Assembly (NCBI RefSeq): GCF_000934685.1
Contig: NZ_JYNQ01000001.1
Location: 3,199,501-3,263,500, forward strand
Source: Lacinutrix sp. Hel_I_90
Lineage (GTDB): Bacteria > Bacteroidota > Bacteroidia > Flavobacteriales > Flavobacteriaceae
Direction of reading: 5' to 3'
Length of the DNA: 64,000 nt
A program made the position numbers and the translations under genes. Of the stretch, positions 9,635 to 17,932 are shown one piece after another (the first letter of the stretch is position 1; every line of letters begins with the position of its first letter). Under the pieces are notes generated by a model that was given only the letters and a program-made list of their open reading frames with translations, did not search any database and was not told the DNA's origin.

Positions 9635-9766
9635 CTATGGTTTTACTTTTTTATCGATTTGTATTTTAGTCTCAGGACGTACGCGTTTCTTAATGCGAGG
9701 TCTTTTTACACCATAAGTGCCTCTGCTAATTTTTCCGCGTTTCGTTTTTTTATCACCTCTACCCAT
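9635..9766 (-). CDS. 30S ribosomal protein THX (bTHX), 43 aa
   Basis: A short gene on the minus strand starting MGRGDKKTKRGKISRGTYG and ending with a Lys-rich tail. It is extremely basic, with the GKxxRGxYG core of bTHX-type ribosomal proteins that stabilise the head of the 30S subunit. The ATG is at 9764-9766 and the stop TAG at 9635-9637, giving 43 residues. It is convergent with yaaA and sits alone. It is easily overlooked because of its size, but the sequence is characteristic of Bacteroidota. Confidence 0.88.
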   Translation of the reverse strand: MGRGDKKTKRGKISRGTYGVKRPRIKKRVRPETKIQIDKKVKP

Positions 9767-9848
9767 AGTTTATATTTGTTTACCTAAATGTACTAAATAA
9801 CTTCCAAGTTTCTTTTATTATCTTTAGACTTTAATCTTAATTTAACGA

Positions 9849-10571
9849 ATGACTTATTATCTTATTTTAGCTTTTCAAGCGTTTTGTGTTTATCATTTAA
9901 TCAAAAACAAAAACCCATACTACTGGCTTTTTCTTATTATTTTTCTGCCAGTCATAGGTTGCGTGATCTATCTGCTAACGCAAGTTTATAATAAACGTGA
10001 TGCGACTAAAATTCAAGAAAGGGTAACTAATATATTGGTGCCAACAAAAAAAGTAAAAGACCTAGAAAAGCAATTGGCGTTTTTAGATACTTATCAAAAC
10101 CGAGTAAATTTAGCCGATGCCTACTTCGAGATGAAAGATTTCAGCAAAGCCATAGAACAGTACGAAAATGCTGCAAAAGATGAAAATCAAAACAACTACT
10201 ATATAAAGTCGCAGTTGGTTATAGCGCATTATAAAGCAGGAAATTATGAGCAGTCCATTATGTATGCCGAAGACTTGAAGGAAGACTCAGAATTTGAAAA
10301 ATCAAAAACGCAATTCACCTACGGCCTGGCCTTAGAAAAAATGGGAAACTTAGAAGCAGCCGAGGCGCAACTTAAACCTATAGACCTACGTTACGACAAT
10401 TATGAAGAGCGTTTAGTTTTGGCTAAATTTCTTTTAGATAGAGAGAAAACAGAAGAAGGCAAAGAAATACTCAGTGACATCTCAGAAGAGTCAAAGCACA
10501 TGACGAAAATGAATAAGCAGAAATTTAGGGCTACAGTTGCAGAGGTTGAAAAGTTGCTTAAGAGTCTTTAG
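9849..10571 (+). CDS. Membrane-anchored TPR protein with PLDc_N-like N-terminus
   Basis: The 240-residue protein has two N-terminal membrane helices (about 2-14 and 24-44). The motif NPYYWLFLIIFLPVIGCVIY resembles the N-terminal membrane segment of cardiolipin synthases (PLDc_N). A charged linker and TPR-like helices follow (about 75-225; NRVNLADAYFEMKDFSKAIE and similar). No phospholipase HKD motif is present, so it is not a cardiolipin synthase. It probably acts as an inner-membrane scaffold; partners are unknown. Confidence 0.75.
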   Translation: MTYYLILAFQAFCVYHLIKNKNPYYWLFLIIFLPVIGCVIYLLTQVYNKRDATKIQERVTNILVPTKKVKDLEKQLAFLDTYQNRVNLADAYFEMKDFSKAIEQYENAAKDENQNNYYIKSQLVIAHYKAGNYEQSIMYAEDLKEDSEFEKSKTQFTYGLALEKMGNLEAAEAQLKPIDLRYDNYEERLVLAKFLLDREKTEEGKEILSDISEESKHMTKMNKQKFRATVAEVEKLLKSL

Positions 10572-10674
10572 GTTTTAAAAGCAGTCGCATCGTTTTTTGG
10601 TTTTGCTGTTTTTTGAGACTAAGGATGCATTTCGCGAGTAGTCGTGATCTAGAAATTTCAGCAGTATACGAAAC

Positions 10675-11355
10675 ATGTTTAAACACCGCCATCCATACGA
10701 GCCCTTTATTAAAAGCGATACTAAAAAGTTAATCGTAGGTACTTTACCGCCACCAAGATTCACCACAGGAGATCTGTTGGAAAAGGATGTCGATTTCTGT
10801 TATGGCAGTTACTATAATTCGCTATGGTTGTTTATAGATAAAATTCACAATCTCAATTTGCGGTACGATAATTCTGAATTAGCTGTAGTACAGCGAAAAA
10901 ACTTTTTGATACAACATAAAATTGGTATTTGCGATGTTGTAGAAAGTTGTGAAAGAGAAAAGATTGATGCTTCAGATCTGGGAATGATAAATGTGGAACT
11001 GCGGGACATTATAGGTTATTTAAAAAAATACCCAGCGATAGAGACACTTTTATTTACTGGTGGAAACTCTAAAAACGGACCAGAATATTTCTTCAGAAAG
11101 CATCTAAAGGCGTATAATTTAAAACTAGAACAGGTTTCAAAGGAGACACCGCGAATACATCAGTTTATCATTCCGAGTGAAGCGTGGGAATCTAACAAAA
11201 AAGAGCGTTTAGTTAAAACAGTTTCACTAACGTCGTCCTCAGGAGCTGCCAATATTTCTATTGGGAGTAATCCTTTGTATAAACAGTTAAAAGCAAGTAA
11301 TAGCGATTTTACAACCTTCGATTTTCGGGTGCTGCAGTATCGTGAGTTCCTATAG
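10675..11355 (+). CDS. Uracil-DNA-glycosylase-superfamily-like protein
   Basis: A 226-residue protein with the N-terminal pattern HPYEPFIKSDTKKLIVGTLP followed by PP. This recalls the GTxPPP-type active-site strand of hypoxanthine/uracil DNA glycosylases, followed by DFCYGSYYNSLW and the later strand TLLFTGGNSKNG. The C-terminal TSSSGAAN would be the position of the usual H(S)P-type motif but is altered. A DNA-repair role (excision of deaminated bases) is plausible from the fold, but the substrate and activity are uncertain. Confidence 0.65.
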   Translation: MFKHRHPYEPFIKSDTKKLIVGTLPPPRFTTGDLLEKDVDFCYGSYYNSLWLFIDKIHNLNLRYDNSELAVVQRKNFLIQHKIGICDVVESCEREKIDASDLGMINVELRDIIGYLKKYPAIETLLFTGGNSKNGPEYFFRKHLKAYNLKLEQVSKETPRIHQFIIPSEAWESNKKERLVKTVSLTSSSGAANISIGSNPLYKQLKASNSDFTTFDFRVLQYREFL

Positions 11356-11409
11356 CCCATTTTTATCTTAAAAGAATGTAATAAGGATTGAAATACGTAA
11401 ATTTATAAT

Positions 11410-12207
11410 ATGAAAAAAACACTGCAAATAACAAACGGAATAGCGCTAGTTTCCACTATTATAATTAATTATCTTTCTAATACAGGTTTGCTTAATAATA
11501 CGACTATTGGTGAGGTGTCTGGTGGGTTAAGAACCCTATTTACGCCAGCAGGATATGCTTTCTCCATTTGGGGACTCATTTATGTCATGTTATTAAGTTT
11601 TGCTATTTATCAAGGGCGTTCATTGTTTGTAAAAGTTAGAGATGATGCTTTTGTGCTGAAAGTAGGTTGGTGGTTTGTTTTATCATGTTTCGCTAATAGT
11701 TTGTGGGTCTTTAGCTGGATTTATGGCTACACGGGATGGTCCTGCTTTTTTATAGTACTATTGTTATTGTCATTACTTAAAATAGTATGGAATAATCGCA
11801 TGGAACTTTGGGATGCACCGCTTTCAGTCATCGTTTTTTTATGGTGGCCTTTTGTTATCTATAGTGGTTGGGTTACGGTAGCAAGTATCGCTAATATTTC
11901 TGCTTATTTGGTTAAAATAGGTTGGGATGGATTTGGAGTTTCTCCAGTGATTTGGACGGTTATTATGATCGCTATTGCGACTATTATTAATCTTACAATC
12001 ACTTGGACACGTAACCTACGCGAATTCGCCATGGTTGGCGCCTGGGCCCTTATTGCTATAGGGGTTGCTAATGAAAACGGAGCAGATTTGATCGTTTATA
12101 CTGCTTATGGAGCGGCGATAGTTTTAATTATCAGCAGCGGCATTCACGGCTTTATAAACCGAGAAACAAATCCCTTTGTTAAGTTTTTAGCCTTTAGAAA
12201 CAAGTAG
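11410..12207 (+). CDS. TspO/MBR-related tryptophan-rich membrane protein
   Basis: A 265-residue integral membrane protein with seven to eight predicted helices and many Trp residues. It carries the TspO-like motif TPAGYAFSIWGLIY near residues 45-60 and a second Trp-rich block NSLWVFSWIYGYTGWS. TspO relatives bind porphyrins and lipids and affect stress responses. This is the longer Bacteroidota-type branch (typical TspO is about 160 aa), so the role is inferred only from family. A bidirectional terminator follows at 12341-12376. Confidence 0.75.
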   Translation: MKKTLQITNGIALVSTIIINYLSNTGLLNNTTIGEVSGGLRTLFTPAGYAFSIWGLIYVMLLSFAIYQGRSLFVKVRDDAFVLKVGWWFVLSCFANSLWVFSWIYGYTGWSCFFIVLLLLSLLKIVWNNRMELWDAPLSVIVFLWWPFVIYSGWVTVASIANISAYLVKIGWDGFGVSPVIWTVIMIAIATIINLTITWTRNLREFAMVGAWALIAIGVANENGADLIVYTAYGAAIVLIISSGIHGFINRETNPFVKFLAFRNK

Positions 12208-12340
12208 TTGTATGAAATTTTGCGGATGTAGTATCGGGTGTTATTTTAAATAAAGCAGTAAAACCCATAATCTAGAGTGTTGTTTACCGATTTATAGTGA
12301 CCTAGAAGGACTCTAGTTTTTTGTATGGAAGACAGGTAAC

Positions 12341-12376
12341 AAAAAAGCACAAGTTATTTAACTTGTGCTTTTTTTT
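12341..12376. terminator. Bidirectional intrinsic terminator
   Basis: AAAAAAGCACAAGTT, a short loop, then AACTTGTGCTTTTTTTT. The A-run and T-run flank a strong stem, so it can stop transcription from the TspO-like gene on one side and from yceI on the other. Confidence 0.85.
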
Positions 12377-12444
12377 ATATCTTTTTTAGGGTAAAGGCTA
12401 GTCTTTGCCCTTGATTAAAGAATAGCTTACTCTTAAGCTTTTTG

Positions 12445-13023
12445 TTAAAATTCTAAATCGGCAACTAGGTCAAAATCATCATAAATGGCTTTATCTTTTA
12501 GGCCATCAAAGAAATTAGCCGAACCATATCTTATATCAAAAAGTGTTCTATCTATTTTTAAGGATGCATTAGCTTTATTTCCATAAATAGAAAGATCTAA
12601 TGTAATTGGGTTGGTTTTTCCTTTAATAGTAATGTCTCCTGTTACTTCGTATGAATTTTTGCCAGTCGCTTTTACTTGTGTGAAAACTAAAGTGGCCTTT
12701 GGGTGTTTTTCAACACCAAAGAAATCGTCAGACTTTAGATGTCCTTCTAATTTTCCTTTAGAACCTCCTTCTAAATCGGTGCAATCAATAGTTGACATAT
12801 CCATAATAAATTCACCACCAATTAATTTGTTTTCATTAAAGTTTAGGTGTCCAGATTTTATTGCAATGGTTCCTTCATGAGACCCTGTAACTTTGTAACC
12901 TTTCCAAATCACTTTGCTGTTTTCTGTTTTAATTTCTTTCTTGTCTCCGTCTACCGTTGTGAAAGAAAAAGTAATGAGCGCAACTAAGGCAATAGTGGCT
13001 AAGTTTTTAATCGAATTTTTCAT
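12445..13023 (-). CDS. YceI-family periplasmic lipid-binding-like protein
   Basis: A 192-residue protein with a signal peptide (MKNSIKNLATIALVALITFS) and a YceI beta-barrel. Recognisable parts are VIWKGYKVTGSHEGTIAIKS near residue 38, a middle FFGVEKHPKATLVFT, and GDITIKGKTNPITLDL in the C-terminal half. YceI proteins bind isoprenoid or other amphiphilic ligands in an eight-stranded lipocalin-like barrel. It is preceded on the same strand by the SnoaL-like gene with a gap of about 30 bases, so they may form an operon. Confidence 0.9.
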   Translation of the reverse strand: MKNSIKNLATIALVALITFSFTTVDGDKKEIKTENSKVIWKGYKVTGSHEGTIAIKSGHLNFNENKLIGGEFIMDMSTIDCTDLEGGSKGKLEGHLKSDDFFGVEKHPKATLVFTQVKATGKNSYEVTGDITIKGKTNPITLDLSIYGNKANASLKIDRTLFDIRYGSANFFDGLKDKAIYDDFDLVADLEF

Positions 13024-13054
13024 TGTTATTGTTTTAAATAGTTATTGTTATAAA

Positions 13055-13408
13055 TTATGCTCCGTAGTAAAATTTCTCCTTTATTATTTTTCCGTCCTTC
13101 CAGTCTTGTACAGCAACTTGAGTGTAATTTTTAATTCCCCAATCTTTATGAGTGTAATCAAAATGCCATTCGACCATTGTCGTATTTTCGCCAACACTTA
13201 CTTTTAAGGGGTGAGCGCCTCTAAATTCTGTTATCGCTCCAAAAAAATCTTCTTCACGTTGTCTATTGGCAACTTTTCCCTCAACTATAGGGTTGTCATT
13301 TTCTTGCATGACTACATCGTCATGATAGAATTGATCAAATGCATCTAAAGCTTTTCCTTCAATGATCAAATCATTAATTGTGCCAATTTTCTCTAAAAGT
13401 GTATTCAT
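13055..13408 (-). CDS. SnoaL/NTF2-like small protein
   Basis: A 117-residue protein with the NTF2-like cone fold pattern: a first helix INDLIIEGKALDAFDQFYHD, then VMQEND, a second helix and strands ending MVEWHFDYTHKDWG and GKIIKEKFYYG. Relatives are polyketide cyclases or ligand-binding proteins of unknown function. It likely shares a transcript with the yceI-like gene, and a Crp/Fnr-type regulator lies directly upstream on the same strand and might control the pair. That last point is inference from position. Confidence 0.8.
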   Translation of the reverse strand: MNTLLEKIGTINDLIIEGKALDAFDQFYHDDVVMQENDNPIVEGKVANRQREEDFFGAITEFRGAHPLKVSVGENTTMVEWHFDYTHKDWGIKNYTQVAVQDWKDGKIIKEKFYYGA

Positions 13409-13504
13409 TTTTTATAGTTTTAATTATTACAAAACAAAGGTCTAAAGAAATACCCCTCTAGAAAATGAAATAGATTATGTAATGATGTTAATCTAGATTA
13501 ACCG

Positions 13505-14089
13505 CTATTGCATTTTAATAATTTGACTTTTAATCTTACTTAAAAACTCTTTGGTAATTCCTAGATAAGAAGCAATCATGTATTGCGGTACACGTTGTTC
13601 AATTTTAGGGTAAGTCTCCTTGAAAATAAGATAGCGCTCTTTGGCTGTGAGGCTAAAATTTCTAATAATTCTTTTTTGTGAAGCTACAAAAGCCCGTTCT
13701 ACAATCTTTCTAAAAAGGCGCTCAAGTTTAGGAATCTCTGTATATAAAACTTCTAGATTTTCGTAGGTGAATTGAATAAGTTCTGTATTCTCTATACATT
13801 GAACGTTAAAGTCGGCAGGAGTTTGAGTTATGAAACTTCCCAAATCGGAGGTCCACCAATCTTCAATGGAGAACATGACAATATGTTCTTGACCTTCCAG
13901 ATCCATATAAAATGTTTTCGTAGTTCCTGAAATGGTAAAATTGGCACTGTTACAAATATCTCCTTGTTGCACAATGTATTGATCTTTGAGATAATGTCTG
14001 TGAACTATCCTAGAAAGTAGAATGGTTTCTTCTTCAGCAGTTAAGTTGATGTATTTGTTTATATACTCTAATAGTGGTTTGTGATTCAT
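13505..14089 (-). CDS. Crp/Fnr-family transcriptional regulator
   Basis: A 194-residue protein with an N-terminal cyclic-nucleotide-binding-type beta-roll (about 25-115; QYIVQQGDICNSANFTISG) and a C-terminal helix-turn-helix PQYMIASYLGITKEFLSKIK (about 168-187). The effector residues of true CRP are not conserved, as is usual for this Bacteroidota branch, so a cAMP response should not be assumed. It lies upstream of and co-oriented with the SnoaL-like and YceI genes, about 95 bases away. Confidence 0.88.
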   Translation of the reverse strand: MNHKPLLEYINKYINLTAEEETILLSRIVHRHYLKDQYIVQQGDICNSANFTISGTTKTFYMDLEGQEHIVMFSIEDWWTSDLGSFITQTPADFNVQCIENTELIQFTYENLEVLYTEIPKLERLFRKIVERAFVASQKRIIRNFSLTAKERYLIFKETYPKIEQRVPQYMIASYLGITKEFLSKIKSQIIKMQ

Positions 14090-14205
14090 TTATAGTTTCA
14101 GCTTATGCCTTATGTTCTCTAAACGAAGTTCGGCATTTATTTTACAAAGTCAAACCTGAAAACACAAACATTTCCTAATTATAACACCAAACTATAAATT
14201 AACAC

Positions 14206-14213
14206 TACCTTTG
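14206..14213 (+). promoter_or_regulatory. Putative -7 promoter box (TACCTTTG) of the DEAD-box gene
   Basis: Exact TAnnTTTG match 58 bases before the helicase ATG. The long 5' leader that follows is common for cold-responsive RNA helicases. No perfect -33 TTTG is present at the usual distance. Confidence 0.5.
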
Positions 14214-14270
14214 CACCTTAATTAAAAGAGGTAGCCTACAAGAATAGAGTTTATCTCACAAACTTTATTT

Positions 14271-15566
14271 ATGACATTTAAATTATTAGGCCTTTCTGAG
14301 CCGTTACTAAAAGCAATTAGTAAAAAAGGATACGATACACCATCTCCTATACAAGCAAAAGCCATTCCGCCCATTTTAGAGGGGCATGATGTTTTAGCTT
14401 CTGCACAAACAGGTACAGGAAAAACAGCAGGTTTTACTTTGCCGTTATTACATATATTATCTGAAACACCAAAAGAAAAGTACAGACCTATTCGTGCATT
14501 GGTATTAACACCAACCCGTGAATTGGCGGCACAAGTGTATGCTAATGTTAAAGAGTACGGTGAGTTTTTAGACTTGCGTAGTGCTGTGATTTTTGGTGGC
14601 GTAAACCAGAAGCCACAAGTGGCGAATATTAGACAAGGCATAGACGTTTTAGTGGCTACACCGGGTCGTTTATTAGATTTAATTAATCAGAATTTAATCT
14701 CTATTAAGCGGGTTGAAATCTTTGTTTTAGATGAAGCAGACCGTATGTTGGATATGGGCTTTTTAAGAGATATCGAACGGGTTATGAAGATGATGCCAGA
14801 AAAGCGCCAGAACTTAATGTTCTCAGCAACCTTTTCAGGTGATATTAGAAAACTAGCAAATGGGATTTTAAATAATCCTGTTAAAGTTGAAGCTACACCA
14901 GAGAATACTACAGTAGAGGCGATTTCACAAAAAGTGTTCAGAGTTGCGAAAGGCAAAAAGACCGATTTAATAATTAAATTAATTTCTGATGGGAATTGGA
15001 AACAGGTTTTAGTCTTTACACGTACTAAGCATGGTGCGAATAAACTCTGTGAGAAAATGGGTAAAGCTGGTATTAAAGCGGCTGCTATTCATGGTAATAA
15101 AAGTCAAGGCGCACGTACAAAGGCACTAGCAGGGTTTAAAAGCGGAAGTGTAAGCGTTTTAGTCGCTACAGATATTGCAGCACGTGGATTAGATATACCA
15201 TTGTTACCACATGTTGTTAATTTTGAACTCCCAAATATTTCAGAAGATTACGTACATAGAATTGGGAGAACGGGTAGAGCAGGAGCAAATGGAGAAGCCA
15301 TTTCATTAGTAAGTGCAGATGAAACTACTTTTTTAAGAGATATAGAAAAACTCATCGGAAAAAAATTACCAGTTGACATTTTAGAAGGTTTTGAACCTGA
15401 TCCGAATGCCTCTACTGAACCCATAAAACAAGGTCAAGGCAAACAAAATCGTGGTGGCCAATCGCGTACCTCTAAACCTAAAACGGCTAAGGCAAATGCC
15501 GATGGGAATTCTAGTAGAAGCGGTAACAGAAATAAGGGTCGCTCGCGAAATAAAAACAGAAATTAA
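14271..15566 (+). CDS. DEAD-box RNA helicase (RhlE-like)
   Basis: ATP-dependent RNA helicase of 431 residues. All motifs are visible in order: the Q region (SPIQAKAIP), motif I AQTGTGKT near 44-51, Ia PTRELA, II DEAD, III SAT, the C-terminal RecA domain with [28 protein letters not shown] and motif [12 protein letters not shown]. The last 60 residues are a basic, Gly/Asn/Arg-rich tail typical of RhlE-type helicases that work on rRNA or mRNA. Two short conserved genes follow closely and may be co-transcribed. Confidence 0.95.
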   Translation: MTFKLLGLSEPLLKAISKKGYDTPSPIQAKAIPPILEGHDVLASAQTGTGKTAGFTLPLLHILSETPKEKYRPIRALVLTPTRELAAQVYANVKEYGEFLDLRSAVIFGGVNQKPQVANIRQGIDVLVATPGRLLDLINQNLISIKRVEIFVLDEADRMLDMGFLRDIERVMKMMPEKRQNLMFSATFSGDIRKLANGILNNPVKVEATPENTTVEAISQKVFRVAKGKKTDLIIKLISDGNWKQVLVFTRTKHGANKLCEKMGKAGIKAAAIHGNKSQGARTKALAGFKSGSVSVLVATDIAARGLDIPLLPHVVNFELPNISEDYVHRIGRTGRAGANGEAISLVSADETTFLRDIEKLIGKKLPVDILEGFEPDPNASTEPIKQGQGKQNRGGQSRTSKPKTAKANADGNSSRSGNRNKGRSRNKNRN

Positions 15567-15583
15567 AATAATTAACGGTAAAC

Positions 15584-15793
15584 ATGACGCCGAGTTTAAG
15601 AGTTAAAATCATTGCAGTTTGTAATAAGAAAATAGCCCAAAAAGGTGAGGCCGTAGGGCTGTCTTTTTATGCTTTTTTTAAAAACAAAAATGAGAACCCA
15701 GAGTTATTAATGGAAGCTGCTACTTGGTGGATTAAAACACAGCAATTAGACCACTTTGAAAAAGCACTGAAAATTAAAAAAATGGTTGAATAG
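15584..15793 (+). CDS. Small conserved protein, DUF6500-like
   Basis: A 69-residue basic protein ([20 protein letters not shown]...) that I associate from memory with the DUF6500 group; that label was not checked. It is helical, has no signal peptide, begins 18 bases after the helicase stop, and is followed after 2 bases by the VF530-like gene. The spacing suggests an operon. Function unknown. Confidence 0.7.
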   Translation: MTPSLRVKIIAVCNKKIAQKGEAVGLSFYAFFKNKNENPELLMEAATWWIKTQQLDHFEKALKIKKMVE

Positions 15794-15795
15794 TT

Positions 15796-16017
15796 ATGTC
15801 GCAACCAAACAATCCCCTTCACGGTATAAAATTAGAACAAATCATTACCGATTTACAAGCACATTACGGCTGGGAATATTTGGGGTATAACATAAAGATT
15901 AAATGTTTTACTGATAATCCTTCAATAAAATCCAGTTTAAAGTTTTTACGCCGCACGCCCTGGGCGCGAAAAAAGATAGAAGATTTTTATTTAGAGTATT
16001 TAAAAAAGAATCAATAA
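15796..16017 (+). CDS. VF530-family (DUF2132) DNA-binding-like protein
   Basis: A 73-residue protein carrying the VF530 signature: [49 protein letters not shown] and [12 protein letters not shown]. The fold of the family member VF530 suggests DNA binding; a cellular role is not established. It is closely spaced with the upstream small gene and convergent with the cupin/HEAT gene (1 base apart). Confidence 0.88.
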   Translation: MSQPNNPLHGIKLEQIITDLQAHYGWEYLGYNIKIKCFTDNPSIKSSLKFLRRTPWARKKIEDFYLEYLKKNQ

Positions 16018-16018
16018 A

Positions 16019-16915
16019 TTAGTTTACAAGCGTGGCACTATCAATCAGTGATTTGGCACTCATTTGTACTATTGGACTTTTATCGCATAATGCTTTTTGT
16101 AAGAGTTTCTCATCTTTATTAACATCCCATAAAACTTCATAACTCTTAGCGCGAACATGGGGCATATTATGAGAAGTGGCGATTTGCTCTAATAAACGTT
16201 CTGTTTTTGTATCTCCAAGTCTTTTAGCAAGGTCTAGTAAAAACAGACGGCCTGTCCCAACGCCGGGAGCGATACTGGTGATCGTTTTATTTTGAAGATC
16301 GAAATGAAATTGTTCCTTCTCTAAAAATGAATTACCCCGTGGCATGATATTTAGTGATATAGAGTAATCTTCAGGAGGAATCTGTGTATGAATATCTTTT
16401 GAAGCTCTGTAATACATAACCTTTCCTTTTGGAAGTGATGTGCGTTCCAGATAATTTAATTCAACCTTTTCACCAACATAACCAATGACCTTATCGTAGT
16501 CATATTCCCAAATTTCGGTTTCATAGCCTTTACCATGACATCCAACGGTAATAAATGGAAAGTTGTGATCGTGTGCTCGAACGTGATGGTATAACTCTTT
16601 TTGCCAAATATTAACGTCTTTATGTTCTGAAATTGCGGGCCAGGTATTAATACGCACATAAAAAAGCGTATCAATATGTAAAAGCGTAGTTTGTATGCCA
16701 TAGGCATTGCTGCGTTGAAAGGTTGCCATATCTTGAAGTTGATTATTAATCTGATCAGAAAGAAACTGGCCGTTGTTCGAGAGCATTTTAAGATGCTTAG
16801 CGCATTCCAAAAGCGAGTCATTGTCGTTTTTTTTAATAGCTTCTTTTGAAAATGAAATAAATTCTTCAAAAGAAATAGACGCTTTTATATTGGGTTGATT
16901 TATGGTAATAGCCAT
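16019..16915 (-). CDS. Cupin-like plus HEAT-repeat protein (candidate peptide-modifying enzyme)
   Basis: I do not recognise a named family. The 298 residues begin with helices (about 15-70). A cupin-like core follows with AHDHNFPF (His115 and His117), GCHGKGYETEIWEYD (Glu132/134) and a second motif with DIHTQIPPED (His176). This HxH...E...H set would bind a metal as in cupin dioxygenases. A C-terminal stretch (about 224-292) looks like one or two HEAT-type helical repeats (RAKSYEVLWDV, VQMSAKSL). It begins 2 bases after its paralogue, and a 41-residue peptide gene lies just upstream. A role in oxidising that peptide is inference. Confidence 0.6.
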   Translation of the reverse strand: MAITINQPNIKASISFEEFISFSKEAIKKNDNDSLLECAKHLKMLSNNGQFLSDQINNQLQDMATFQRSNAYGIQTTLLHIDTLFYVRINTWPAISEHKDVNIWQKELYHHVRAHDHNFPFITVGCHGKGYETEIWEYDYDKVIGYVGEKVELNYLERTSLPKGKVMYYRASKDIHTQIPPEDYSISLNIMPRGNSFLEKEQFHFDLQNKTITSIAPGVGTGRLFLLDLAKRLGDTKTERLLEQIATSHNMPHVRAKSYEVLWDVNKDEKLLQKALCDKSPIVQMSAKSLIDSATLVN

Positions 16916-16917
16916 GA

Positions 16918-17745
16918 TTAATCGATGTTTAATGTTGAAATTTGATGTAGCCCGTTTTTGACAGATTCTACAATTTCTGGATGCGTGTCGTGTTCCAGTA
17001 GATGCAGGGCTTCAATGCCTTTATTAAAATTTATAGTCATAATGGCGCTCGCCGCTGCCCATCTCACATTATGGTGTGAATTATTTAGAAGATGAAATAA
17101 ATTAGGAAGAGAAGAAATATGACCAAGCGCTCCTAGTAGTTTACAGGTATGCTCTAGCCTAGCAGATTGTTTTGAGTTGCTTACTAGCCTCAAAGGATGC
17201 AATGTTTTCGCATCGTATTCCCAACCGTACGACGAGGTGTTCTTACAAGAAAAAGAAAGTATCATCACATCATCATTAAGCGCCCCTTGGTATGAAAAAA
17301 CCGATTCATATTTTTTTATCATTAAAGGGGTATTCTTGGTTAGAACCTTTTTTGTTTCTACTGGTATAAGTCTTTTGCTTTTATCCAGAATATTTTCTGG
17401 ATAGGGATTGATTTGTTTATAGCTATTATAAAGTATATCTCCAGTTATTGGTACTATGATTTTATCGAAAGAATAGGAGTTTATGTATTTTGTTTGGTGC
17501 TCTTTCTTCATTTTAATAATCGTTAAACTAAAGGCATTAGTATTTAAAATATGCCAATGATTTAATGAAGCGTGAGTTGGATAATAATTAGGATCTAGAT
17601 TTAATTTAGATAACGAATCGTGTATTAAGTCTTCTAAATAAGATGTTTTTAACAGCGCTTTTAAGTGTTGCATGCCTAATACCTCTAGATCACAGTCTTT
17701 AAGGCCTTCAACAGCTTTATAAAATTTTTCAAGATACGTATTCAT
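16918..17745 (-). CDS. HEAT-repeat protein with degenerate cupin-like core (paralogue)
   Basis: Unrecognised 275-residue protein that shares the layout of the next gene: N-terminal helices, a beta-rich middle (about 60-180) and HEAT-like repeats at the C-terminus (HHNVRWAAASAIMTI, HPEIVESVKNGL). The beta-rich part lacks the HxH...E...H ligand set of its neighbour, so it is probably a non-catalytic partner, perhaps for binding a substrate peptide. It starts 62 bases after the stop of the small peptide gene, with a terminator hairpin between them. Shared transcription through a leaky terminator is inferred. Confidence 0.55.
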   Translation of the reverse strand: MNTYLEKFYKAVEGLKDCDLEVLGMQHLKALLKTSYLEDLIHDSLSKLNLDPNYYPTHASLNHWHILNTNAFSLTIIKMKKEHQTKYINSYSFDKIIVPITGDILYNSYKQINPYPENILDKSKRLIPVETKKVLTKNTPLMIKKYESVFSYQGALNDDVMILSFSCKNTSSYGWEYDAKTLHPLRLVSNSKQSARLEHTCKLLGALGHISSLPNLFHLLNNSHHNVRWAAASAIMTINFNKGIEALHLLEHDTHPEIVESVKNGLHQISTLNID

Positions 17746-17758
17746 AATTATGGAAATT

Positions 17759-17796
17759 AAAAAAGCCTTTCAAATAGCTGTTATTTGAAAGGCTTT
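17759..17796 (-). terminator. Intrinsic terminator hairpin between peptide gene and cupin/HEAT genes
   Basis: Read on the minus strand: AAAGCCTTTCAAATAAC, a short loop, GTTATTTGAAAGGCTTT-type arm, then a run of T residues. The stem is about 15 bp. Its position after a small peptide gene and before large genes is the arrangement that lets the peptide be made in excess over the enzymes. Confidence 0.8.
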
Positions 17797-17806
17797 AATG
17801 TGTTGA

Positions 17807-17932
17807 TTAAAGAACTAACCCTAAAAGTAAAGTTGTTAAATCGATGATGGACATAGATGAGCTTTCTGCAGACACTTGCGGGCTTACAGGATTTCTTAAT
17901 TCATCTAACTGAAATTTGTGTTCGTTTTGCAT
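17807..17932 (-). CDS. 41-residue peptide with leader-like N-terminus (candidate RiPP-type precursor)
   Basis: Start ATG at 17930-17932, stop TAA at 17807-17809. The N-terminal half is polar and charged (KFQLDELRNPVSPQV), then a Ser-rich hinge (SAESSSMS), and the C-terminus is hydrophobic (IIDLTTLLLGLVL) with no Cys. This two-part layout resembles leader plus core of ribosomally made, modified peptides, with FxLDELRNP as the likely recognition stretch. It is the first gene of a set with a terminator hairpin and two cupin/HEAT proteins. It is too short for default gene finders. Alternative: a small membrane-active or toxin-like peptide, or a chance ORF. Confidence 0.6.
   Translation of the reverse strand: MQNEHKFQLDELRNPVSPQVSAESSSMSIIDLTTLLLGLVL

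Noticed and set aside
12611-12880. Plus-strand ORF opposite the YceI gene
   Set aside because: Antisense to a gene with clear YceI motifs and no own start signal or family pattern.
16456-16869. 137-codon second frame in the cupin/HEAT gene
   Set aside because: Unlike the methyltransferase overlap, this frame has low-complexity, non-family-like sequence and lies within a gene with conserved-type motifs.
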